Source: an uncultured Bacilli bacterium
Lineage (GTDB): Bacteria; Bacillota_I; Bacilli_A; RF39; UBA660
Direction: 5' to 3'
DNA: 47,006 nucleotides
NCBI GenBank assembly: GCA_944329195.1
Contig: CALVHX010000005.1
Span: 1-47,006, forward strand
Shown here: piece by piece, positions 15,830-25,574 of the stretch
Position numbering within the stretch: position 1 is the stretch's first letter
Layout of the letters: every line of letters begins with the position of its first letter
The notes under the pieces: model-generated
Seen by the model: the letters and a program-made list of their open reading frames with translations, nothing else
Database searches by the model: none
Told to the model about the DNA's origin: nothing
Made by a program: the position numbers and the translations under genes

Positions 15830-15991
15830 TTAATCAGTACTTACACCAGTATTTTCTTCAAACGTATCTCTAATCCATTGTCTTCCAATAGAATCTTCTC
15901 CTGCAAATAACCAGGTTCCTATTCCTAATACTAGTGCCAAAATAACAATAGTAATTACTGTCATCGAAACTTCACCTGTAGCTTCTTTCAT
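15830..15991 (-). CDS. Small Flp-type pilin (53 aa)
   Basis: A 53-residue ORF from ATG 15991 to TAA 15830, with AAGGTG upstream. The product starts MKEATGEVSMTVITIVILAL, a Gly-Glu junction directly before a 20-residue hydrophobic helix, and ends in a short polar tail. That is the build of a Flp/Tad major pilin, cut after the Gly by a prepilin peptidase. It lies between TadC and the TadE/F-like gene, where a structural pilin would be expected. Its small size explains why it is easily missed. Confidence 0.7.
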   Translation of the reverse strand: MKEATGEVSMTVITIVILALVLGIGTWLFAGEDSIGRQWIRDTFEENTGVSTD

Positions 15992-16048
15992 TATTTTTCA
16001 CCTTCTTTCTCCCTTGTTACTATATTTCTTTTTATATATTTCAAATTT

Positions 16049-16840
16049 TTATACAGAAATTAGCATAAAAATTGAAATCAATAGTAATATTAGCGAACCT
16101 CCGCCCGTCACAACCATCATTATCATGGTTTTACTCTCCATCTTATTGAGCCTTGCCTGATATTTTTGTTCTCTTGCCTTAGCCTGCAAAGATGAAACGG
16201 ATTTAGAAAATGAAACCAATTGCTGATGTTTCTTTTCCTGTTCACCTAATCCCAATCTATATAACAATCTCATCATCCTCATCGAATCACGAACCGGATA
16301 TTCTTCGGCAAATTCCATATAAGGATCTATACTAGAGTCACCCTCTTCAATTTTCTCAACAAGCCTTTTCAATCCGGGTTTAAAAACTTCCGGAGCATCA
16401 TCAATACTTTTTGCAAGTGCCACTGGCACAGTATAATGATGAATTAATACCTCCAATGTTTTTAGATAATAAGGCAGTAACGAATCAATATAATTCAAAT
16501 GTTGTCTATACCATTTTTTTAAAGTCAAATACTGATTCTTATAAACTAGAAAACCTACCACTAATCCCGCAATTACCGTTAAATAATTTAATTGTGATAA
16601 AAATACAAAGATTAGAGCAACAGCCACTAAAACACCATTCCGTATTCTTTTCATAAATACTTCATTTGGATTATATACCCGATCTCCATATCTAGCTATT
16701 AAAAGAAAATCATAGTCTTTCTCCTTTAGAAGATTGCATAACTTATCATTATTACTAAAAATACCGTCTTTATCTATCTTACCATTAACAATAAATATAT
16801 ATATTACTATTATGGCAATCACTAACATTTCTATGAACAT
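16049..16840 (-). CDS. tadC: TadC-like inner-membrane platform protein
   Basis: 263 residues with a type II secretion F domain: N-terminal hydrophobic helix, paired helices around 70-105, a cytoplasmic helical region (YLKTLEVLIHHYTVPVALAKSID) and a C-terminal helix (MIMMVVTGGGSLILLLISIF). With TadB it forms the membrane platform that the CpaF ATPase turns to extrude pilin. Its ATG overlaps the TadB stop codon (TAATG), which shows coupled translation. The naming as TadC rather than TadB follows gene order. Confidence 0.75.
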   Translation of the reverse strand: MFIEMLVIAIIVIYIFIVNGKIDKDGIFSNNDKLCNLLKEKDYDFLLIARYGDRVYNPNEVFMKRIRNGVLVAVALIFVFLSQLNYLTVIAGLVVGFLVYKNQYLTLKKWYRQHLNYIDSLLPYYLKTLEVLIHHYTVPVALAKSIDDAPEVFKPGLKRLVEKIEEGDSSIDPYMEFAEEYPVRDSMRMMRLLYRLGLGEQEKKHQQLVSFSKSVSSLQAKAREQKYQARLNKMESKTMIMMVVTGGGSLILLLISIFMLISV

Positions 16841-17733
16841 TATTCAGCACCTACATTCTCGTTGTAATATTTTTCTCCAGAAAGAAGAAACCAACTATTA
16901 ATAATAACTATTGCATGAATAAGTATTTTAATAAAAGTATTATCAAGCATCGATATATATGTTTCCGAACTAATAAGTAATTGTATTAGAGCAATCATAC
17001 CATATAGAGCAATACCAAACGTTAAAAACTGTTTATGAAATCTAGCCCTATCACTTCGGTCTCGATATACCCCTTCAACTAATATGTCTATATCAGATAA
17101 CATATTTTCAAATGTCTCTTCCGTATCTTTAGCACCTTCTTTTGTTACTTGTAAAAATAACTGATGCATATTTTTTACCATATAGTATGGATACTTAGTA
17201 TCCATATATTTTATTGAATCATAGACATCTCCTTTTTCATAAGATAGCGCAATCATTGTCTTAACATCAGATAAAACAGGTTCTTCTAAAACGCCAGACT
17301 CAGCAACACCCTCTAGCGATTTAACAAATGCCTGTGTCGTAGCAAACTCCATAATAGTATTAGTACAATAGACTTGAACTTGCTCAAATATGTACTCACT
17401 GTACTGTCTTTTACATCTTAAATAAGTTATATAAGGAATAAACGACACCGCAACAACTGCGTATATTATAGTCACAACTAAATCGTAAAAATATAAGTAA
17501 CTGATACCACCAGCAAGTCCCGCAAAAGCAATTACTTGAAATAAGTATTGTCTAGGCGTATATTCTAATCCCAACTCTTTTACTTTTTCCCTCATTACCT
17601 TAAAAGAGTAAGGTTCAAACTTCTTATACGTATTTATAGCTTGTGTAGATATAAATTTATATACAGATTCGCCTCTTTTTGTACGATAAGAAACTATAAA
17701 TAATATTATTAAACCTATTAAAATTATCTCCAT
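16840..17733 (-). CDS. tadB: TadB-like inner-membrane platform protein
   Basis: 297 residues. A hydrophobic N-terminus, a second membrane pair (IAFAGLAGGISYLYFYDLVVTIIYAVVAVSFIPYITYL), a long cytoplasmic segment with the T2SSF-type pattern (TIMEFATTQAFVKSLEGVAESG) and two C-terminal helices. It follows CpaF by 18 bases and overlaps TadC by one base, the canonical cpaF-tadB-tadC order. It anchors the assembly ATPase at the membrane. Confidence 0.75.
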   Translation of the reverse strand: MEIILIGLIILFIVSYRTKRGESVYKFISTQAINTYKKFEPYSFKVMREKVKELGLEYTPRQYLFQVIAFAGLAGGISYLYFYDLVVTIIYAVVAVSFIPYITYLRCKRQYSEYIFEQVQVYCTNTIMEFATTQAFVKSLEGVAESGVLEEPVLSDVKTMIALSYEKGDVYDSIKYMDTKYPYYMVKNMHQLFLQVTKEGAKDTEETFENMLSDIDILVEGVYRDRSDRARFHKQFLTFGIALYGMIALIQLLISSETYISMLDNTFIKILIHAIVIINSWFLLSGEKYYNENVGAE

Positions 17734-17751
17734 TATATCACCTACCTTACT

Positions 17752-19068
17752 CTAAATACCATTATTTATACTTGTTATATTAACCGGTTGTGGATTTACT
17801 TGGTTTGCCACATAAGTATTAGATACTTGATTATTCATTTGATTAGAAAAATAATTCATATTTTTATTTACTTCACTTTGATAATTCATTTGATTAAGTC
17901 TATTAGTAGCGGCAATCTGACTTGCAGAGATACTACCCACATTTTGACCACTATTGTCAACTATAAAGCTATTATCCACAACTTCATTACCACTATTTTT
18001 TACTTCAGTAAACTCTTCTCTAACAAGAATATCGTTAGGTACAATAACGCCCTGACTTTCTAAATATCCAATTAAGTAACTAGATGGATTAGCAATCGAT
18101 TCTTTACCATCTGGAGTTTTCTTATAAAGAATTTTATATTTAGCTTCGTTGTTATCAGTCACATAAAACTCGACAACTTCCGAAACCTCGCGGTGGAATC
18201 TTTTATACCTTTGACTATAATAACCTTTGATATGAACACCCAATTGAACATAACGGTGGATTGTCTTTAAAAACTGTTCAATATCAATATTTGTTTCTAA
18301 CAAACTATACATTCTACTAGGAATCGATTCTGCTTTATCGGCGTGAATTGTCGACAAAATATTATGTCCAGAAGAAATAGAATTACGAACAGCCATTACT
18401 GCTTCTGCAGATCTTACTTCCGATAATAGAATCCATCTTGGATTCTGCCTCATACAAGTAACCAAAACATCCGAATACGAAGCAATATTATTTGTTTTCA
18501 TCGCTACAATATCCCTATGAGGAAAAATTCTATCTAAATGAAGTTCGAGTGTATCTTCTATAGTTATTAACTTTTCATTTTCTTTAGTATGCGCCGCTAA
18601 ATACTTAACAAATTCTGTCTTACCAGATCCAGTTTCACCACTCACGATTATATTACAATGGCCCTCGACACATTTAAGTAAAAAATCATGAATATTTAAC
18701 CTAATATAATCTTCAGCAATTATCTTTTCTTTTTGTAACCTTATTTTAGCAGGAGTTTTTCTTATTAACACTGCTATTCCATTTCGAGCAATCGAATCAT
18801 GAACAAAGTTCATTCTGAGTTCAGCAGATTCAGCATCTAGAAAAGGATTAGCCATATTAAAAGACTTTCCCATAGAATTTGCACACTGAAAAGCAATTTT
18901 CTCCATTAGTGTATTATTTATACCAGTATTTTGAGCACGGTATACACCTTGCGATAAAGATTTCAACCATACTTGTCCACTATTACTGTAAGAAATATCA
19001 GTTATATCATCATTATCTAAAAATTGTTTTAGCGGGCCAAAATCAACTTGAGTAAATTCAGTCTCCAT
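17752..19068 (-). CDS. cpaF: CpaF/TadA secretion ATPase with Asn-rich tail
   Basis: 438 residues, type II/IV secretion ATPase of the CpaF/TadA branch. Walker A is GETGSGKT (144-151), the Asp box is TIEDTLEL (169-176), Walker B is RWILLSEVR (211-219) and the His box is STIHAD (239-244). It powers assembly of the Tad/Flp fibre from the cytoplasm. The last 70 or so residues (about 368-438) are unlike the family: low complexity, rich in Asn, Gln, Ser and Val, ending in NITSINNGI. The gene is followed 18 bases later by tadB and preceded by the CpaB gene. Confidence 0.9.
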   Translation of the reverse strand: METEFTQVDFGPLKQFLDNDDITDISYSNSGQVWLKSLSQGVYRAQNTGINNTLMEKIAFQCANSMGKSFNMANPFLDAESAELRMNFVHDSIARNGIAVLIRKTPAKIRLQKEKIIAEDYIRLNIHDFLLKCVEGHCNIIVSGETGSGKTEFVKYLAAHTKENEKLITIEDTLELHLDRIFPHRDIVAMKTNNIASYSDVLVTCMRQNPRWILLSEVRSAEAVMAVRNSISSGHNILSTIHADKAESIPSRMYSLLETNIDIEQFLKTIHRYVQLGVHIKGYYSQRYKRFHREVSEVVEFYVTDNNEAKYKILYKKTPDGKESIANPSSYLIGYLESQGVIVPNDILVREEFTEVKNSGNEVVDNSFIVDNSGQNVGSISASQIAATNRLNQMNYQSEVNKNMNYFSNQMNNQVSNTYVANQVNPQPVNITSINNGI

Positions 19069-19085
19069 ATTTTGACCTCCTTTTA

Positions 19086-19913
19086 TTATTGATTATCTTG
19101 AGTATTTTCTTGAACTTGGTCACCAATATTTGGTAAATCATCTACTGAAACCAACACAGTTTTACTATTAATAAAGTTTTCAATATCACTACTACTTACA
19201 GTAACTTTATCTTCTTGTGATAAAGTAGCTGTATTAGGAATCAATATCAACTCTACATCATATTCTTCTAAATATAAAGCTTTACGAAGTAATAAATGTG
19301 TTTCTTCAGGAACAGCAAAGAGCATATATGCAGGTGTCCTTGTTTCTTCACTATTTTCAAAAACATGTTTTCCAGAAGAATCTTTAACATCTAATACCTC
19401 AATATTGCTGATAAATTTTCCAAACATAATTTCGCCATCATCATTTAATGACTTATAATAAATATTAATGTGACTACCGGGAGCCATCGAATTAGCATAT
19501 GTACTAGCGATAGTTACAGGATAGTTTATAACCGTATACCCTTCAGGAACATCAGAAAAAGCAGAATCAGGAAGTTCATCTTCAGTAACGACCAAATCAG
19601 TATAAAATATACTTCCCTTAGCAATAATAGTATTATAATTAGAATATTTACCAACAATATTCTCTTTTCTTGTGTAATACTCTCCTACTAAGAAAGATTC
19701 AGGAACACGCATAGTACCAATCATATCATCGCTTATATAAGTTCTCGGCTGAATAGTAGATTTTGCATATGGAACAGACACTAACTCGACAGCAGAATTT
19801 ATTCTATAGTTATAACCAACATATAATATAACTAAACACAATATTACCCCCAAAATAGTAACAGTATTTTTATTACCAAAAAATTTTTTCATTGAAGCTT
19901 TTAAATTATTCAT
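19086..19913 (-). CDS. cpaB: CpaB/RcpC-like SAF-domain protein
   Basis: 275 residues. A single N-terminal membrane anchor (VTILGVILCLVILYVGYNY, about 18-36) is followed by a SAF domain (VSVPYAKSTIQPRTYISDDMI ... VGKYSNYNTIIAKGSIFYTDLV) and an RcpC/CpaB-type beta region (GYTVINYPVTIASTYANSMAPGSHINIYY). CpaB sits outside the membrane and guides the Tad fibre or modifies pilin surfaces. Gram-positive Tad loci keep it although there is no outer membrane. It lies directly before the CpaF gene with GGAGG at its start. Confidence 0.8.
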   Translation of the reverse strand: MNNLKASMKKFFGNKNTVTILGVILCLVILYVGYNYRINSAVELVSVPYAKSTIQPRTYISDDMIGTMRVPESFLVGEYYTRKENIVGKYSNYNTIIAKGSIFYTDLVVTEDELPDSAFSDVPEGYTVINYPVTIASTYANSMAPGSHINIYYKSLNDDGEIMFGKFISNIEVLDVKDSSGKHVFENSEETRTPAYMLFAVPEETHLLLRKALYLEEYDVELILIPNTATLSQEDKVTVSSSDIENFINSKTVLVSVDDLPNIGDQVQENTQDNQ

Positions 19914-19942
19914 ATTTTTTCCTCCTTTTTATCAAAATAATT

Positions 19943-20857
19943 TTAATAAGCATATTCATATTCATCATAGGACCATGTTATGTCAAATTTTATTGTTGCA
20001 GCTTTTTTACCCGTATCATTAGTAGTACCACTCCATCTTATCCAATAATCATATTTAGTACAATCACTACCTACTAGTTTATCACCATTTTGAGAACAAT
20101 TTTCGAATAATATTTTATTGTCATTCATTAATGATAAATTACTAACCATATCATCAATTGATAACATATAATCTGTACTGTTTGTCTCAATATCAGGATA
20201 GTCAATTTCTCTTCTTAGAAGGGCAATATTTAATTCAGCTTGAGATGTAACAAGTCCTTTATATTCAATTTTTTTAATAGTAACATTTTTTATATTGCTT
20301 CTATTAAGTTCATCAGGCATATTAATTGGTCTTGTATCGACACCGACAGTATTTCCAACTAAAGAAGGAATAGAATAATAAGTACTTGTAAATTCCTTAC
20401 TAGTATATGGATTATTGTAATGTTCATCAGAAGGACCAACATCAGTATATTCACCATAATATTCCAAAATAGCATCGAGTCTATTGACAACATTAAAATC
20501 CATTTCTTCAGAATTTAAAACATAATCATTAGTACTATTTCTAATCAGTATTGACACTTTAGGCGGTGTTTCCATTACATCATAAAAGTTTACAGTATAT
20601 CCACTTCCCACTAATACAGTAGATTCAGAAAATCTCCTAGTGAAATTTTCAACAAACTTTTCCGTAATTATCTTCAAATCTCCAGTCTCACGATAATAAG
20701 AAATATCGATCGCATCGATCATCGACGCTTCAGTAATTTCTTTTAGTAAATAATAGTCACGTTCATTACTAGTAGTTATCTGCTGAAAAAGTAAAATTAT
20801 AGCCACACCAGTTATACCTAGAACAATTATTCCCAAACTCAAAAATGACCATTTCAT
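19943..20857 (-). CDS. Membrane-anchored Tad-locus protein, unknown
   Basis: 304 residues: one N-terminal hydrophobic helix (LSLGIIVLGITGVAIILLFQQI, about 5-26) and a large extracellular part with no recognised domain. It has a Cys pair in the last quarter (ENCSQNGDKLVGSDC) and an aromatic end. The start overlaps the stop of the 603-residue gene by 4 bases (ATGA). The build, a TadE/G-like anchor with a big outer domain, suggests a minor pilin or fibre-tip component. This is inferred from position. Confidence 0.6.
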   Translation of the reverse strand: MKWSFLSLGIIVLGITGVAIILLFQQITTSNERDYYLLKEITEASMIDAIDISYYRETGDLKIITEKFVENFTRRFSESTVLVGSGYTVNFYDVMETPPKVSILIRNSTNDYVLNSEEMDFNVVNRLDAILEYYGEYTDVGPSDEHYNNPYTSKEFTSTYYSIPSLVGNTVGVDTRPINMPDELNRSNIKNVTIKKIEYKGLVTSQAELNIALLRREIDYPDIETNSTDYMLSIDDMVSNLSLMNDNKILFENCSQNGDKLVGSDCTKYDYWIRWSGTTNDTGKKAATIKFDITWSYDEYEYAY

Positions 20858-22665
20858 CTCCTACCACCATCTTCGAAATATTCTCTTAAAAAAGAACTTT
20901 CTTCACCAATCATAGTATCCCAATCAAAATATCCTCCATTTGAATTTTGCATTTGATTATATCTTTTAATTTCAGCAATCTTTTGATTATCCAAAGTAAT
21001 AGAATACTGTAAATTATTATATGAATCTTCTAGTCTTTCCCTATTAATAGAAGAACTATACCATTCAAACCAATTCACACCGGCATTTCTATTAGGAAAA
21101 GGATTATCTAAATCTATTGGCCTATATATATATTGATTATGTCTATCAAGCTGATCAGTTGGGTAAAATAACGATTTAATATCTATCGAACAAGAATCTC
21201 CTCCAATGGTAATATCCCAATCACCAGTCCATTTTCTACTGCTGTCACTATCTTCAATAGCGGAAGAGTCCTTTAAAACACTCATATTATTTAGTACAGC
21301 AGAAATATTATATTTATCATCACCATAATCTAATGGAACATAATACTTATTATTTATACCGTAGTTTATACCCAAACTGTTACTATACGTCACATTTCCA
21401 GTAAAATCATCCATAATCGAATTAGGAAGAAAGAATGTACAAACAGTTGTAACTTCACTTCCAGATTCAAAACTACCTACTCGAGTACATGACTTATTAA
21501 TTAGACCAGAACTGACCGTTTCATTTCCAAATTTTATTGAAGATAAATTTATTTGTGCTTCAAAATTATCAACATCTTGTAACTTATTTTTCATAATTTT
21601 AGTTACTTCATTTCTTACAGCACTATTAGATACACTAGAAACATAATCCCAACTTATAGTATTAGTATACATAATTCCAAATTTAAAGCCTCCACCCGCA
21701 AATAAACTACTAGGAGTCAAAATATTAGAAACAGTGCCTCTCTGATCAATTTTAACATCGACAGAAGTATCATAATCAGGAAGGACTATGGAGGTCCTCT
21801 CACACGTACTTTCGATATTCAATCCATCATTACAAGCTAAATTTGTCACTTCTGGAGGGTCATAATCACACTTATTAGTAGTAATATCATATTTAAGCTT
21901 ATATAAAACAGGTGAAACAATAACTTTTGTATTGAGATTATTATCATGTGTTGCCAAAACATCGTCACTAGGACATCTACTCATGTTACCACTAGGTAAA
22001 GTATAATTCCAATCAACGCCAAACCCATCGACAATAGGTCTATCACTACTATAGAAATTTCTTCTTACAATCGTAGCATAAAAATTTTTACTATCAGAAA
22101 CCAAAGGTTCGACAGTAACCGTATTATTCGTAGCAAAAGCCGCACAAGACAAAGCAGCTTCCGCATTACTGCCATAAATATCTATCAATGTAGCAGTACT
22201 TCCCCCACGCCACTCACTAGACGTAGAAGGTCTCCACAACCCATGTGTATAATATGTCTTATTCCCTTCTCTATAATATTTAGTAGTAACAGGTTCAGAA
22301 CTACCACTGACATAATAATTGTATGAATAGCCATCTTCTTCTGTTTTAATGTACATATTAAAGAAATCAGAATAACTCCAACAGTCATCGCTCTTACCTT
22401 CTGGACAATTTCTAGATAGAGGAATTTCTTCAGCTTCCTGTAACGTCTTATCACCAATAACATTTGAACTCTCAAATAAAGGAAAAGAAGTATAATTTGA
22501 AGTACTCATTATATTGGGAAGATTTTGACTCTGATAAAATGTCTGTAAAAAGAAATAGTAATTCGTAAATGTCGTTTTCTTCTCGCCGGCCAAAACATTC
22601 GAAATAAATATCAAATTAGAAAAAGACAACAATAAAACAGCTAATATTGCTTTTCGTTTCTTCAT
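20854..22665 (-). CDS. Large secreted Tad-locus protein, unknown
   Basis: 603 residues with a clear signal peptide (KKRK, then AILAVLLLSFSNLIFISNVLA, cleavage after about residue 26). The mature part is rich in Asn, Ser, Tyr and Asp and has at least ten Cys, several in pairs (ENRNCPEGKSDDCW-type spacing near 90-100), suggesting disulfides. There is no C-terminal anchor or sortase motif. No known domain is recognised. It is second in the operon and coupled to the 304-residue protein. A fibre-associated adhesin or exported substrate of the Tad machine is the likely role, by context only. Confidence 0.6.
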   Translation of the reverse strand: MKKRKAILAVLLLSFSNLIFISNVLAGEKKTTFTNYYFFLQTFYQSQNLPNIMSTSNYTSFPLFESSNVIGDKTLQEAEEIPLSRNCPEGKSDDCWSYSDFFNMYIKTEEDGYSYNYYVSGSSEPVTTKYYREGNKTYYTHGLWRPSTSSEWRGGSTATLIDIYGSNAEAALSCAAFATNNTVTVEPLVSDSKNFYATIVRRNFYSSDRPIVDGFGVDWNYTLPSGNMSRCPSDDVLATHDNNLNTKVIVSPVLYKLKYDITTNKCDYDPPEVTNLACNDGLNIESTCERTSIVLPDYDTSVDVKIDQRGTVSNILTPSSLFAGGGFKFGIMYTNTISWDYVSSVSNSAVRNEVTKIMKNKLQDVDNFEAQINLSSIKFGNETVSSGLINKSCTRVGSFESGSEVTTVCTFFLPNSIMDDFTGNVTYSNSLGINYGINNKYYVPLDYGDDKYNISAVLNNMSVLKDSSAIEDSDSSRKWTGDWDITIGGDSCSIDIKSLFYPTDQLDRHNQYIYRPIDLDNPFPNRNAGVNWFEWYSSSINRERLEDSYNNLQYSITLDNQKIAEIKRYNQMQNSNGGYFDWDTMIGEESSFLREYFEDGGRR

Positions 22666-22693
22666 TTTTACCTCCTCTTCTAATTTTCTATTT

Positions 22694-23377
22694 TTATTTT
22701 AAAACCTTTCTCCTTCTACTTTTCGAAGTTATAAGTATTATTGAAATTATTAATAAGATTACCCCTAAAGATAACAATATATAAATCCTATATGTAGAAA
22801 TAAAATCTAAAACTTTATTTAATATATCGCTTAAAAAGTTTTCTTCATCATTACTATCTTCTATGTTATCTATATTATTTAAAGTACGATATGCAGTCAC
22901 TCTTTCCACAAAAGTTTCATAATCAACTTCGTATTTATAGTATTTACCACACAGAGAAAAATCATCTCCATCAATTCCTTCACATAAAGAATCCAAAGAA
23001 TAGATATTAAATCTAGGAAGATTGACCTCTATATCACTTATTTGCGTAGCACATTTCGAAGAATAGACAAGATAATGCCATGTCCCAGTAGTTAAATTAA
23101 TTTTAAGTGTTTCACCTTCAGTAACAAAATCCTCTGTAGCAAAAGGACTCAAATGAATATAAAAATCATCATTTATATTACTGGCAACTACCAAAAATTT
23201 ATCATAGACCTCTGTCCCGTTTTCTTCAAGCACACCCAAATGTTCATAAGTTATCTTTATCTCACGAGCTTCCTTTTTAAGGGCATCAATTTCCTCTTCA
23301 GAACAGGCTGCCTGAACATAAGAAAAATTTAAACAACTAATCATAATCACAAATATTAAGCACACAACTTTTCTCAT
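22694..23377 (-). CDS. Signal-peptide protein with C-terminal anchor, first Tad-locus gene
   Basis: 227 residues: signal peptide (1 to about 23, VCLIFVIMISCLNFSYVQA), a globular outer region of about 150 residues with four or five Cys, then a membrane helix (IYILLSLGVILLIISIILI) and a basic cytoplasmic tip (SKSRRRKVLK). This is the topology of a wall-facing anchor protein. It is the first of eleven co-directional genes, 28 bases before the 603-residue gene, so it probably anchors or primes the surface structure. No family is recognised. Confidence 0.6.
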   Translation of the reverse strand: MRKVVCLIFVIMISCLNFSYVQAACSEEEIDALKKEAREIKITYEHLGVLEENGTEVYDKFLVVASNINDDFYIHLSPFATEDFVTEGETLKINLTTGTWHYLVYSSKCATQISDIEVNLPRFNIYSLDSLCEGIDGDDFSLCGKYYKYEVDYETFVERVTAYRTLNNIDNIEDSNDEENFLSDILNKVLDFISTYRIYILLSLGVILLIISIILITSKSRRRKVLK

Positions 23378-23566
23378 GTGACCATCTCCTTATGTTCTCT
23401 ATTCTCTTTTAATGATATCATACTTTTTAATAAATTGAAAGTTTTTTTATATTTTTTTTCAATTTTCTCTATCATAAAAAGAAAAAAACAAATACAATAA
23501 ACAAATATTAAATATTAAAAAAGAAAATTATAATAAACTTACAATTTTCAGTCAAAATTCAAATAT

Positions 23567-24169
23567 CTAATTATCAGACGCAATAAAATAATCCTTTGAA
23601 ACTCCACACTTAGGACAAATAAAATCATCGGGAAGATTATCGCCATAATAAATATACCCACAAATTGAGCAAACATACGCCTTCTTCCCTTTTGCCATCT
23701 CCAGCTTCAATAAATCTTTCTTATTTTCTTGATAATAATTATAAGTCATCGGCTTAACATCATCGAACCTATTAGCGCGAATCATTTTTCCAATAAAAAC
23801 CGTATGAGTATCAACATCGACCATATCAGTTAATTCACAAACAATATATCCAATAGAACCCTTTATTATTTTAATATCATCTACAATATCGTAACTAATA
23901 TTCATAAATTTATCAATATCCCTAGAAGAGGCAAAACCAAATGTTTTTATAATTTCAGGATCAACATTCATACCAAGAATCGATATAGCAAATTTACCAT
24001 TTTCCTTTATTATATTATGTGTATAATTATTTTTATTAACAGAAACAGATATAAGTGGTATCTCTCCAGAAGATACCTGCATTACTGTATCGACCATACA
24101 ACCATAACCACCACTAGATAAAACATACATCCCTGCACTTATATCCCTTGTAATCTTTTTATCAAACAT
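23567..24169 (-). CDS. Flavin reductase-rubredoxin fusion (Hrb-like)
   Basis: 200 residues from ATG 24169, chosen because AAGGAAGG lies 7 bases upstream; the longer ORF adds 13 residues without a site. The first 150 or so residues are a flavin reductase-like FMN-binding split barrel (ISAGMYVLSSGG, MQVSSGEIPLISVSVNKNNYTHNII). The last 40 form a rubredoxin with two C-x2-C knuckles (CSICGY and CPKCGVSKDYF). High-molecular-weight rubredoxins of this type pass electrons from NAD(P)H to flavodiiron or rubrerythrin peroxide reductases in anaerobes. A rubrerythrin is encoded 5 kb away. Confidence 0.88.
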   Translation of the reverse strand: MFDKKITRDISAGMYVLSSGGYGCMVDTVMQVSSGEIPLISVSVNKNNYTHNIIKENGKFAISILGMNVDPEIIKTFGFASSRDIDKFMNISYDIVDDIKIIKGSIGYIVCELTDMVDVDTHTVFIGKMIRANRFDDVKPMTYNYYQENKKDLLKLEMAKGKKAYVCSICGYIYYGDNLPDDFICPKCGVSKDYFIASDN

Positions 24170-24220
24170 ATAAATACCTTCCTTACTAACAACATTTTTC
24201 AAAATCAACTAAAAATCTAC

Positions 24221-25441
24221 CTAAAACTCCAAATCCCCCGCTCTAATATTTCTATCATGCTTAATCTGATCCCAACTACAATCTCTCTTAAATAAACAAA
24301 GAAAACTTACAGGAATCCAACTAAACAAAAATATATCAAACCATAAAATTCCACCTAACATATCTTTAATTTTTTTGCCACATTTCTTAATTATCATCAT
24401 TCTAAATAACACTCCTATTATATAAAATGCAAATGTAAAACAAATACAAATAAAAACAAAATTAAAACTAATCTTTTGAGAATTAAATATTAAGAAAATT
24501 AAAGTCAAAATAGGAATAAAGACAGATATTATTTGTAATATAATAGAAAAATAAAAAAGTACTATATCTAAACATTCCAGTTTTTTATCTTTAATCCCCT
24601 TCTTAACAAGTGATAATCCATAATGCTTTAAGCACTGAATAGTCCCAAACGACCATCTTTTCCTTTGCTTTAACGAATCTCTAAATTTTACAACCTGCTC
24701 ATCATAAGTAATGGCATCTTCCACAAAAGCAATCTTTTCATCATTAACCGCACACATTGCAGTAAATTCTATATCTTCAGTCAAAGTTACAGGATTAAAA
24801 CCATGCTTATCGATCACTTCCTTCTTTACCATAAAGCCAGTCCCATTCAAAAATGATGATTTACCCAAATTAAATCTTGCTCTATTAATAAATAAACTTT
24901 GAATATAATAAAGAATCGTATAACTACTACTAAGCCAATTATCAGAAACATTTTTAGAATCTCTAAAACCTTGTGCCACAGAATAGCCACTATTTAAAAT
25001 ATCATTCATCTTTTTTAAAAACTCGCTATGAACAATATTATCAGCATCAAAAATAACATAAGCATCAATTTCTTTATTATTTTTAAGTTTTTCAAAAGCA
25101 AATTTAAGAACATCTCCCTTAGATTTTACTTTTTCATTACAGTCAATAACAGTTGCTCCAGCATCTTTTGCTACTTTTTTTGTATTATCCGTACAATTAT
25201 TCACAATAACAAATATCTCGTAACTGTCCTTTGGATAATTTTGCCTCTTCAGACTATCTATTAAATTACCAATAACAAGTTCCTCATTTCTAGCGGCTAC
25301 TAAAATAGCAAAAAAGCTATTCTTTTTAAACTTTAATTTAATCTCCCTTTTCCTAAAAACACCAAACGCCATAATGACAAAATAAGCTAAATACACAAAT
25401 AAAAAAACAGAAATAATATAAATAAATACTTCTAGCATCAT
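24221..25441 (-). CDS. Membrane glycosyltransferase family 2
   Basis: 406 residues. An N-terminal membrane helix, a GT-A domain with IFDADN (metal/nucleotide site), TEDIEF (catalytic-type Asp) and QRKRW (the Q-x-x-R-W of processive synthases), then three or four C-terminal membrane helices. The build is like BcsA/HasA-type or IcaA-type enzymes that make extracellular polysaccharide or glycolipid. No partner (export or c-di-GMP) genes are adjacent. Its ends are spaced 51 bases from the flavin reductase gene and 133 from the phosphatase gene. The sugar donor is unknown. Confidence 0.85.
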   Translation of the reverse strand: MMLEVFIYIISVFLFVYLAYFVIMAFGVFRKREIKLKFKKNSFFAILVAARNEELVIGNLIDSLKRQNYPKDSYEIFVIVNNCTDNTKKVAKDAGATVIDCNEKVKSKGDVLKFAFEKLKNNKEIDAYVIFDADNIVHSEFLKKMNDILNSGYSVAQGFRDSKNVSDNWLSSSYTILYYIQSLFINRARFNLGKSSFLNGTGFMVKKEVIDKHGFNPVTLTEDIEFTAMCAVNDEKIAFVEDAITYDEQVVKFRDSLKQRKRWSFGTIQCLKHYGLSLVKKGIKDKKLECLDIVLFYFSIILQIISVFIPILTLIFLIFNSQKISFNFVFICICFTFAFYIIGVLFRMMIIKKCGKKIKDMLGGILWFDIFLFSWIPVSFLCLFKRDCSWDQIKHDRNIRAGDLEF

Positions 25442-25574
25442 TTCACCTCATAGTCTAACTGTACTACTTACAATAGTACAACCATATCGTACTACAATAT
25501 AACATTTTTGTCAATATATTCTTCTAGCAAACGTAAATCAATTTAAGCTAGAAAACAAATAAAAATTATAGCAA

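Noticed and set aside
22185-22475. 96-residue ORF inside the 603-residue Tad-locus gene
   Set aside because: Same-strand shadow frame; the longer frame has the signal peptide and coupling to its neighbours.
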